In this document: positions 1-8,230 of the stretch, piece by piece | Position numbering within the stretch: the first letter of the stretch is position 1 | Layout: each line of letters opens with the position of its first letter | Source of the DNA: Hyphomicrobiales bacterium | GTDB taxonomy: Bacteria > Pseudomonadota > Alphaproteobacteria > Rhizobiales > SZUA-8 | DNA: 20,799 bases | Direction of reading: 5' to 3' | NCBI GenBank assembly: GCA_003232175.1 | Contig: QILX01000122.1 | Span: 1-20,799 of the forward strand | Program-made: the position numbers and the translations under genes | Notes under the pieces: generated by a model | What the model was told of the DNA's origin: nothing | The model's input: only the letters and a program-made list of their open reading frames with translations | Database searches by the model: none

Positions 1-350
1 CGGGTCTGGGGCATCGGGCCGTCAGCAGCCGAAACCACGATGATGGCGCCATCCATCTGCGCCGCACCGGTGATCATGTTCTTCACATAGTCGGCATGGC
101 CGGGACAATCGACATGGGCGTAGTGGCGATTTTCTGTTTCGTATTCGACATGGGCGGTCGAAATGGTAATTCCACGGGCCTTTTCTTCCGGCGCCTTGTC
201 AATATCAGCGTAGTCGGTAAATACCGCCCCGCCACTTTCGGCAAGAACCTTGGTGATCGCCGCGGTCAGCGTTGTTTTGCCGTGATCAACATGGCCGATT
301 GTACCAATGTTGCAATGCGGTTTTGTACGCTCGAATTTTTCCTTTGCCAT
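1..350 (-). CDS. tuf: Elongation factor Tu, N-terminal 116 residues (gene runs off the window)
   Basis: EF-Tu is the GTPase that delivers aminoacyl-tRNA to the ribosomal A site in the cytoplasm. The ATG at 350-348 begins MAKEKFERTKPHCNIGTIGH. The P-loop GHVDHGKT is at residues 19-26, the switch I segment ARGITIS follows at about 58-64, and the G3 motif DCPGH is at 81-85. The reading frame is open to the window edge, which cuts the gene after codon 116 of roughly 396. A GGAGAG ribosome binding site lies just upstream of the ATG. The gene is last in the visible str operon, 41 nt after the reconstructed fusA stop, so it is probably co-transcribed with rpsL-rpsG-fusA. The identification is secure. 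Whether this is the only tuf copy cannot be seen here. Confidence 0.98.
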   Translation of the reverse strand, partial: MAKEKFERTKPHCNIGTIGHVDHGKTTLTAAITKVLAESGGAVFTDYADIDKAPEEKARGITISTAHVEYETENRHYAHVDCPGHADYVKNMITGAAQMDGAIIVVSAADGPMPQT

Positions 351-391
351 CTCGGCTCTCCGTCAATGTCTTTTGAATGTGGTCGTTAGGT

Positions 392-2450
392 TCAGGCCAG
401 TTTCGCAATGACTTCGTCAGATACCGCCTGAGGCACCTGGGCATAGTGGTCGAATTGCATCGTGAACTGGGCCCGTCCCTGGCTCATCGAACGCAATGTA
501 TTTACATAACCAAACATATTGGCGAGTGGCACCATGGCCTTGATAACGGTCACGATGCCACGCAGCTCCGCGGCGACTGTTCAAATCGCCGATAACATCG
601 CCCATATAGCCTTCCGGCGTCATCACTTCCACTTTCATGATCGGCTCAAGCAGTTTGGGACCCGCCCTCCCCACTGCCTCGCGAAACGCCGCCCGGCTGG
701 CGATCTCGAATGCCATAACCGATGAGTCGACATCATGATAGGCGCCATCTGTCAGGGTCACTGTGATATCGAGCATCGGGAAGCCCGCCAGCGGACCAGA
801 GGACATGACGCTCTGAATGCCCTTGTCAACACCGGGGATGTATTCGCGCGGGATGGAGCCGCCAACGATTTTATTTTCGAAAATGTAACCCGATGCCGGA
901 GCGCCAGGCTCGATGGTGAATTTCACCCGGGCGAACTGGCCCGAACCGCCGGTCTGCTTTTTATGGGTATAGTCGACATCGTAAACCTTGGTGATGGTCT
1001 CGCGATAGGCCACCTGCGGTGCACCGACATTGGCCTCGACCTTGTATTCGCGCCGCATGCGGTCAACCAGAATGTCCAGATGCAGCTCGCCCATACCCTT
1101 GATGATCGTCTGGCCGGATTCCTCGTCCGATGCCACCCGGAAAGACGGGTCTTCCTGGGCCAGACGTTGCAACGCCATGCCCATTTTTTCCTGATCGACT
1201 TTGGTCTTGGGTTCAACCGCAACCTCGATGACCGGATCAGGGAATTCCATGCGCTCCAGAATGACCGGTTTATTGGGGTCACACAGGGTATCACCGGTAG
1301 TCACGTCCTTCAGGGACGCAATGGCGACGATATCACCGGCATAGGCCTCTTTGATGTCTTCGCGGGAATTGGAATGCATCAGCAACATGCGGCCGATGCG
1401 CTCGCGCTTTTCCTTGACTGAATTCATCACCGTCATGCCGGTTTCCAGCTTGCCGGAATAAACCCGGGCGAAGGTGAGCGTACCGACAAAAGGGTCGTTC
1501 ATGATCTTGAAGGCCAGCATTGACATCGGCTCATCGTCCGATGAGATGCGCACGGTCTCCTCGCCGGTCTTAAAATCGATCCCCTTGATCGCCGGAACTT
1601 CCAATGGCGACGGCAGATAGTCGACCACACCGTCAAGCAGCGGCTGCACGCCCTTGTTCTTGAACGCCGAGCCACAAAAGATCGGAACGAATGTAACTTC
1701 GCAGGTGCCTTTACGGATCAGCCTTTTCAGGGTCGGAACGTCGATGTCCTTACCATCAAGATAGGCTTCCATCACGGTTTCGTCCTGCTCGACCGCCAGC
1801 TCGACGAGTTTCTCGCGATACTCCGCTGCCCGGTCTTTCAGGTCAGCGGGGATCTCCTCATCATGAAAGCTGGCGCCCAGGGATTCATCATCCCAGACAA
1901 TCGCTTTCATCTCGACAAGGTCGATGACACCCTTGAATTCGTTTTCAGCCCCCAGCGGCAATTGCAGCACAATGGGCACGGCGCCCAGGCGCTCGACGAC
2001 CATCTCAACCGAGCGATAAAAATCAGCGCCGATCTTGTCCATCTTGTTGACGAAGATCATGCGCGGCACGTTGTACTTGTCGGCCTGGCGCCAAACGGTT
2101 TCGGTCTGCGGTTCCACTCCGGCATTGGCGTCGAGCAGCGCCACGGCGCCGTCGAGCACGCGTAGCGAGCGTTCGACCTCAATGGTGAAATCGACATGGC
2201 CCGGCGTATCGATGATGTTGACGCGCTTGTCGTTCCAATAGGTGGTCGTCGCGGCGGATGTGATGGTGATGCCGCGTTCCTGCTCCTGCTCCATCCAGTC
2301 CATGGTGGCGGCGCCATCGTGAACTTCACCGATCTTGTGGCTCTTGCCGGTGTAATAGAGAATCCGCTCGGTGGTGGTGGTTTTGCCGGCGTCAATATGG
2401 GCCATGATGCCGATATTGCGGTAATCTTTCAGGGGTGTTGTGCGCGCCAT
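392..2450 (-). CDS. fusA: Elongation factor G, interrupted by a frameshift near the C-terminus
   Basis: EF-G is the GTPase that drives ribosomal translocation and, with RRF, ribosome recycling. The ATG at 2450 gives MARTTPLKDYRNIGIMAHID. Visible GTPase motifs are AHIDAGKT (residues 17-24), RGITIT, DTPGHVDF, NKMDK and GSAFKNKG; domains II-V follow. The frame is normal for about 627 codons up to GDLNSRRG. It then reads about 50 unrelated residues and stops at 417. In the next frame, from 568 down to the TGA at 394-392, the expected EF-G tail continues (ELRGIVTVIKAMVPLANMFG, ending EVIAKLA). Against the family consensus about five to six codons (a QIQGT-like segment) are missing at the junction 568/569, consistent with a deletion of about 17 nt. 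The repaired protein would be about 690 aa, the usual length. The gene lies 21 nt after rpsG. An assembly error is more likely than true loss; a disrupted allele with a second copy elsewhere is the alternative. Confidence 0.95.
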
Positions 2451-2471
2451 GCTCGGTCTTTCTTTCGCTAT

Positions 2472-2942
2472 CTACCAGCGGTAGTGCGAGAACGCCCGGT
2501 TGGCTTCAGCCATCCGGTGGGTGTCTTCACGTTTTTTCACGGCGGTTCCACGGCTGTTGGCGGCATCCAGCAACTCACCTGAGAGCCGGTCCACCATGGT
2601 ATTTTCATTGCGGTTGCGGGCTGCGGATATCAGCCAGCGGATCGCCAGGGCCTGACGGCGCTCTGTGCGCACCTCGACCGGCACCTGATAGGTGGCACCA
2701 CCAACCCGGCGCGAACGTACTTCAACCGTGGGCGCGACATTTTCAAGGGCCTGTTTAAACACCGCCAGCGGGTCCTGCTTGGCCTTTTCTTCAATCTGGG
2801 TAAAAGCGCCATAGACGATGGATTCGGCCACCGATTTTTTGCCGTGATACATGATCGAATTCATGAACTTGGTCAGGACTAAATCCCCGTACTTCGCATC
2901 GGGAATGATCTCTCGTTTTTCAGCGCTGTGGCGTCGCGACAT
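2472..2942 (-). CDS. rpsG: 30S ribosomal protein S7
   Basis: S7 is a primary binder of the 3' major domain of 16S rRNA. It nucleates assembly of the 30S head and sits near the E site. The 156-residue product, beginning MSRRHSAEKREIIPDAKYGD, has the standard bacterial length and conserved blocks (VLTKFMNSIMYHGKKSVAE, SRRVGGATYQVPVEV, RWLISAARNR, NRAFSHYRW at the C-terminus). The ATG at 2942 is preceded by AGGAGAG at good spacing, which settles the start. It lies 32 nt downstream of rpsL and 21 nt upstream of fusA, so it is the second gene of the str operon. In E. coli S7 represses this operon by binding the rpsL-rpsG gap. The 32-nt gap here is short, so regulation may instead lie in the long leader upstream of rpsL; that is inference. 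Confidence 0.98.
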   Translation of the reverse strand: MSRRHSAEKREIIPDAKYGDLVLTKFMNSIMYHGKKSVAESIVYGAFTQIEEKAKQDPLAVFKQALENVAPTVEVRSRRVGGATYQVPVEVRTERRQALAIRWLISAARNRNENTMVDRLSGELLDAANSRGTAVKKREDTHRMAEANRAFSHYRW

Positions 2943-2974
2943 CGTGGCTCTCCTGCCCTATGCTTTCGGGCGGC

Positions 2975-3346
2975 TTATTTGGGACGCTTGGCGCCGTATT
3001 TGGAACGGCGTTGGCGACGATCCTTGACGCCTTGGGTATCAAGAACGCCGCGAATGATATGGTAACGAACACCAGGCAGATCCTTCACGCGCCCGCCGCG
3101 GATAAGCACCACCGAATGCTCCTGCAGATTGTGGCCCTCGCCGGGGATGTAGCTGGTGACTTCAAAGCTATTGGTCAATCTCACGCGCGCCACTTTGCGC
3201 AATGCCGAGTTGGGCTTTTTCGGGGTCGTTGTATAAACCCTCGTGCACACACCGCGTTTCTGCGGGCAAGCCTCCATGGCCGGGACTTTGTTCCGTTTCA
3301 CCACCGGCTTCCGGGGCTTGCGAATGAGCTGGTTAATAGTCGGCAT
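2975..3346 (-). CDS. rpsL: 30S ribosomal protein S12
   Basis: S12 lines the decoding centre and governs translational accuracy. The product is 123 aa, starting MPTINQLIRKP and ending SKYGAKRPK. The start was set at the ATG at 3346 because the family begins M-P/A-T-x-N-Q-L; the frame is open a further 17 codons upstream without S12 similarity. Conserved blocks include CPQKRGVCTRVYTTTPKKPN and EGHNLQEHSVVLIRGGRVKD. Lys43 and Lys88, the residues classically changed in streptomycin-resistant mutants, are wild type. Asp89, the site methylthiolated by RimO in E. coli, is present. It is the first gene of the str operon, with its own promoter at 3588-3616 and a leader of about 235 nt. Confidence 0.98.
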   Translation of the reverse strand: MPTINQLIRKPRKPVVKRNKVPAMEACPQKRGVCTRVYTTTPKKPNSALRKVARVRLTNSFEVTSYIPGEGHNLQEHSVVLIRGGRVKDLPGVRYHIIRGVLDTQGVKDRRQRRSKYGAKRPK

Positions 3347-3518
3347 AATCGCGTGTTCCCGAAATCGCCAGTTGGGGCCGGAGCCCGTTATCACCACAGA
3401 GCGTATTGCTCTTCCAAATAGTCAATACCGGGGTCGCCGATCTTCCTCAATTGGAAAACCAACACCATCCGATAATAGAAACCTCGCCCACGTAAAACCG
3501 CGCCCGAGACCATCAAAA

Positions 3519-3592
3519 ATGTTTCGCTTGTTTGGCGGCAGCGTATAGGGGCTGAACAGCGCCTACGGCCTGCCAGAAAGCGAGCGAAACAT
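3519..3592 (-). promoter_or_regulatory. Inverted repeat and hairpin at the 5' end of the rpsL leader
   Basis: ATGTTTCGCT at 3519-3528 is the exact reverse complement of AGCGAAACAT at 3583-3592, and the latter overlaps the -10 box. Between the arms lies a second hairpin, 3542-3567, in which CGTATAGGGGCTG pairs with CAGCGCCTACG around an AA loop, with one mismatch and a two-base bulge. The inner hairpin falls at the predicted 5' end of the transcript and could be a regulatory or stabilising structure. A role in ribosomal protein autoregulation is inference only. Confidence 0.45.
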
Positions 3593-3616
3593 ACTGACGC
3601 GTTCCAATCCCGTCAA
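3588..3616 (-). promoter_or_regulatory. Sigma70-type promoter of the str operon (rpsL)
   Basis: On the minus strand TTGACG (3616-3611) is followed after exactly 17 nt by TATGTT (3593-3588), close to the -35/-10 consensus. Transcription would begin near 3580, leaving a leader of about 235 nt before rpsL. It is the best promoter match in the rpoC-rpsL gap. Confidence 0.75.
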
Positions 3617-3774
3617 CCCCCCGAATTGCCGGAATTTTTGCCGAAATAGTCCGGAAAAGCGCTGATGGGCAATGTGACAGGCATTAGCAGCGATCAGATA
3701 CCGGCCAATCACGGTAAATCTGAAGTGCTTCCGCCTGAGAATCACCCCCCAATCAGCTGGCAGAAATGCAAATT

Positions 3775-3803
3775 GGCCGCATCGGGAATCTCCAGATGCG
3801 GCC
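3775..3803 (-). terminator. Hairpin downstream of rpoC, probable terminator (possibly bidirectional)
   Basis: GGCCGCATC (3775-3783) and GATGCGGCC (3795-3803) form a perfect 9-bp GC-rich stem. The stem extends by three more pairs past one mismatch to a tight loop. It lies 64 nt past the rpoC stop. In the rpoC direction it is followed by AATTTGCATTT, only a moderate U-rich tract. On the opposite strand ATAATTTTTAAA follows. Its position suggests the end of the secE-rpoC transcription unit. Confidence 0.55.
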
Positions 3804-3867
3804 AGATAATTTTTAAACGGGCCGATAAATTTTCAGCCCCCCTGGTCTCAGCCCCGGGGGTGGCGGT

Positions 3868-6800
3868 TTATTCAGCGGCCGGAGAGCTGGCAGCGTCAGT
3901 CGTCCCGGTCTCGGCTTCAGTGACCAGAAGCAGCTCTTCCGCCTCAGCGGCCCGCGCCGCGACAGCCTCGGCTTCAACCTTGGCCCGCTCATCGATAATG
4001 AGCTGGTCACGATGCTGACTGACATGTTTAAGGCGCGACATCATACCGCCGGTACCCGCCGGGATCAGCCGGCCCACGATAACGTTTTCCTTCAGCCCTT
4101 CCAGGGTATCCACCTTGCCGTTGACAGCAGCTTCGGTGAGCACCCGTGTGGTTTCCTGGAAGGAGGCGGCGGAAATGAAGCTGCGGGTCTGCAACGCCGC
4201 CTTGGTGATACCTAGCAGCAGTGGATTGCCAACCGCCTGCTTGGCATTTTTCTTTTTGGCAATCCGTTTGTTGATCTCCTCGAACTCGACCAGATCAAGT
4301 TGCTCGCCAGGCAGCAAGGTGGTATCGCCGCCTTTGGTGACTTCTACTTTTTGCAGCATCTGCCGCACGATCACCTCGATATGCTTGTCCGAGATGTGCA
4401 CCCCTTGCAGACGGTAGACCTCCTGGATTTCCTTGACCAGATAGGCCGCCAGTTGCTCAACACCCTTGATGGCCAGGATATCGTGGGGGGCGGGATTGCC
4501 GTCGAGGATGTATTCACCTTTTTCGATGAAATCACCTTCCTGCACCTGAAGATGCTTGCTCTTGGGCAACAGATATTCGACCGGATCGGCGCTGGCGTCG
4601 ACCGGTACAATGCGAATGCGGCGCTTGTTTTTGTAATCGCGGCCAAATTCAATGCGGCCGTCGATTTCCGCGATCACCGCGTGATCCTTGGGCCGCCGTG
4701 CCTCGAACAACTCGGCCACCCGCGGCAGTCCGCCGGTGATGTCACGGGTTTTGGCACCCTCGGTGGGGATCCGTGCCAGCACATCGCCGGCCTTCACCTT
4801 GTTACCGGGTTCGACCGATAAAATAGCGTCGACACTCATCAGATAACGGGATTCGCCGCCCCGCTCGAGTTTGTAAACTTCGCCATCCTTGCCACGCACT
4901 GCAATAGCGGGACGCAAATCGCCGCCCTTGGAGTGGTTGCGCCAGTCAATGACCACGCGCTGGGTGATATGGGTCGCCTCATCGAGCTGTTCGTTGACCG
5001 AAACGCCCTCGACCAGATCTTCCAACTCCACCACCCCGTCAACTTCGGTCATGATCGGCCGCGTATAGGGATCCCACTCGGCGATCCTCTGGCCGCGTGT
5101 GACTTCATCACCATCGTCAACACTGATCTTGGCGCCATAGACAACTTTCTGGGCACCGCGATCCTTGCCGTCTTTGTCCAGGACCGCAATGGTCACATTG
5201 CGGCCCATGGCGATCAGTTTGCCGTTCTTTTCCTTGACGACATTGCGGTTTCTGATTTCTACCGTGCCGCCAAATGCACTTTCGAGGAACGACTGATCGA
5301 CAACCTGCGCCGTTCCGCCGATGTGGAAAGTACGCATGGTGAGCTGGGTGCCCGGCTCGCCGATGGACTGGGCGGCGATAACTCCGACCGCCTCACCAAC
5401 ATTGACCGGCGTGCCGCGCGCCAGATCGCGACCGTAACACAGGCCGCAACACCCTTGCGCGGCCTTGCAAGTGAGAACGGAACGAACCTTGATCGTTTGA
5501 ACCCCCGCGGCCTCAATCGCCAGCGACATCTTCTCGTCAACTTCGGTATGAGCCGGGGCGACTACATCACCGGTTTCGGCATGCAGTATATCCTCGGCCA
5601 TGGTCCTGCCCAGGGCCCGGGTTGAAATCGGTACGACGATTTCACCGCTTTCAATGACGGCGGCAAGCGTAATGCCATCTGTGGTGCCGCAATCATTCTC
5701 GGTAATGATCGCATCTTGCGCCACATCGACAAGCCGACGGGTCAGGTAACCGGAGTTGGCGGTTTTCAGCGCCGTATCGGCAAGACCTTTGCGGGCACCA
5801 TGGGTAGAGTTGAAATATTCAAGAACCGAAAGCCCCTCCTTGAAGTTGGAGATAATCGGCGTCTCGATAATCTCGCCTGACGGCTTGGCCATCAGACCGC
5901 GCATGCCGGCAAGCTGCTTCATCTGGGCGGGAGACCCACGGGCGCCGGAATGGGACATCATGTAAATCGAATTGATATCCTTCTGGCGACCGGTTTTTTT
6001 ATCGATGTGGACCGACTGGATGCGGCCCATCATTTCGTCGGCAACCTTGTCGGTGCATTTGGCCCAGGCGTCGACAACCTTGTTATATTTCTCGCCCTGG
6101 GTGATCAGGCCATCGACATATTGCTGCTCATATTCCTTGACCAGATTTCGGGTCTCGTTGACGAGGCCGACTTTGGTGTCGGGAATGAGCATGTCGTCCT
6201 TGCCGAATGATATACCGGCCTGGCAACCATGATTGAAACCGAGCGTCATGACCTGGTCGCAGAAAATCACAGTGTCTTTCTGGCCGCAATGGCGGTAGAC
6301 GGCATCGATCATGCGGCTGATTTCGCGTTTGGTCATCAGCTTGTTGCACAACTCATGGCCGATGCCCGGTTGGCGCGGCAAAAGATCAGCAATTTTCATG
6401 CGGCCCGGCGAAGTATCGATCACCAGGTTGAGCGGATTGCCGTCGGCATCGACGGTTTTGTAACGCGCTTTGATTTTTGAATGCAGTGTCACCGCGCCGA
6501 CATGCAGTGCATGTTCGATCTCAGCCATGGAGCCAAGCACCATGCCCTCACCGGGCTCATTATCCTTGTCGAGGGACAGATAATAAAGACCCAGGACGAT
6601 ATCCTGACTGGGCACGATGATCGGCGTGCCATCGGCGGGATGCAGGATGTTGTTGGTCGACATCATCAAAACGCGGGCTTCAAGCTGAGCTTCCAGCGAC
6701 AGCGGTACATGGACCGCCATCTGGTCGCCGTCGAAATCGGCATTGAAAGCGGTGCAAACCAGCGGATGCAGCTGGATCGCCTTGCCCTCGATCAGGATGG

Positions 6801-8101
6801 GTTCGAAGGCCTGAATGCCAAGCCGATGCAAGGTCGGCGCCCGGTTCAATAACACCGGATGCTCGCGGATGACCTCGTCCAGAATGTCCCAGACCTCCGG
6901 CTTTTCCTTCTCGACCAGTTTCTTGGCCTGCTTGACGGTTGACGAAAGCCCCTTGGCCTCCAGTCGTGAATAGATGAACGGCTTGAACAGCTCCAGCGCC
7001 ATCTTCTTGGGCAACCCGCACTGGTGCAGCTTGAGTTCAGGCCCAACCACGATCACTGAACGGCCCGAATAATCGACGCGCTTACCCAGAAGGTTCTGGC
7101 GGAAACGGCCCTGTTTGCCTTTCAACATATCGGCAAGGGATTTCAGCGGCCGTTTGTTGGCGCCGGTGATCACCCGGCCACGGCGGCCATTGTCGAACAA
7201 GGCATCAACTGATTCCTGCAACATGCGCTTTTCATTGCGGATAATGATATCCGGCGCCCTGAGCTCCATCAGCCTTTTTAGACGGTTATTGCGATTGATC
7301 ACCCGGCGATAAAGGTCGTTGAGGTCCGAGGTGGCAAAGCGACCGCCATCCAGCGGCACCAACGGGCGCAGCTCGGGCGGGATGACCGGCACCTGGGTGA
7401 GGATCATCCATTCGGGCCGATTGCCAGATTCGATGAATGCCATGACAATTTTCAGCCGCTTGGCGAGTTTCTTCGGTTTGAGTTCGGTGGTCGATTCGGC
7501 AATCTCCACCCTGAGATCGGCGGCAAGTGTCGGTAAATCCAGCCCTGCGAGAATTTCACGAATAGCCTCGGCGCCAATACCGGCGGTAAAGCTGTCTTCG
7601 CCATATTCGTCCTGGGCGTCCATATACTCCTCTTCGGAGAGAAGCTGACGCTCTTTCAGCGACGTCAAACCCGGTTCGGTAACGATGAACCTTTCGAAAT
7701 AGAGCACCCGCTCCAGATCCTTCAGCGCCATGTCAAGCAAGAGCCCGATGCGGCTGGGTAGTGATTTCAGGAACCAGATATGGGCCACCGGGGCGGCAAG
7801 TTCGATATGGCCCATGCGGTCGCGGCGAACCTTTGACAGGGTCACTTCAACGCCGCATTTCTCGCAAATAATGCCTTTGTACTCATAAGCACTCGTAATC
7901 TTTCATCGGACCAAAAATGCGCGCGCAGAACAAACCATCGCGTTCAGGTTTGAATGTCCGGTAGTTGATGGTCTCCGGTTTCTTGATCTCACCGTAAGAC
8001 CAGCTGCGGATTTTTTCCGGGCTGGCGATCGAGATGCGGATCTGATCGAAGACCTGTGGCGGTGCCACCGGATTGAACAGGTTCATGACCTCTTGGTTCA
8101 T
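3868..8101 (-). CDS. rpoC: RNA polymerase beta-prime subunit, interrupted by a frameshift in the N-terminal zinc finger
   Basis: Beta-prime carries the catalytic Mg-binding loop of RNA polymerase. The ATG at 8101 (preceded by AGAGGAGTGAG) gives 72 normal residues beginning MNQEVMNLFNPVAPPQVFDQ and ending KDYECL, then TGA at 7885-7883. From 7884, one frame over, the protein resumes as EYKGIICEKCGVEVTLSKVR and stays open to the TAA at 3868. The family reads CLCGKYKRMKYKG here, so about 20 nt appear deleted, removing the second zinc-binding Cys; the first (C71) and the CEKC pair remain. Downstream motifs are intact: the catalytic NADFDGDQMAVH (near 6714-6750), the second zinc site (NDCGTTDG, TCKAAQGCCGLC) and an acidic Ala-rich tail ending SSPAAE. 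The repaired length is about 1417 aa, normal for the class. An assembly error is the likeliest cause. Confidence 0.95.
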
Positions 8102-8180
8102 GATCTCACTCCTCTGGCGCGTTTAAAATCGCGCTGTTCGGGCTGGGGACGGCCCTGAATTGGGTTTCACAAGCAAACAA

Positions 8181-8223
8181 GTCGCGCCGGCGGGGCGGCA
8201 AATAACGCTGCCGCGCCGGCGAC
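8181..8223 (-). promoter_or_regulatory. GC-rich hairpin in the rpoB-rpoC spacer
   Basis: In the 129-nt gap between rpoB and rpoC, GTCGCGCCGGCG pairs with CGCCGGCGAC (10 bp with a two-base bulge). An inner CGGCA/TGCCG stem extends the structure. It begins 7 nt past the rpoB stop. No strong U-run follows (TTGTTTGCTTG), so RNA processing, stability control or a weak attenuator fits better than full termination. Confidence 0.5.
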
Positions 8224-8230
8224 GATAATT

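Larger units (their letters stand above)
3347..3867. other. rpoC-rpsL intergenic region
   Basis: These 521 bases contain no convincing gene on either strand. From the rpoC side they hold a terminator-like hairpin (3775-3803), then about 155 bases without recognisable signals, then the str-operon promoter (3588-3616). A leader of about 235 nt with hairpin-forming sequence near its 5' end follows. The open frames here lack family resemblance and ribosome binding sites. Confidence 0.7.

Noticed and set aside
4933..5625. Long plus-strand frame (230 codons) antisense to rpoC, and similar ones antisense to rpoB and fusA (8537-9193, 9335-10081, 735-1421)
   Set aside because: These are codon-structure shadows of highly conserved minus-strand genes, with no family resemblance, ribosome binding sites or operon context.
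7883..7885. Programmed frameshifting or selenocysteine/UGA recoding at the rpoC TGA
   Set aside because: There is no slippery sequence like the prfB CUU-UGA site. Conserved residues are missing as well as the frame being shifted, and UGA readthrough would stay in the wrong frame.
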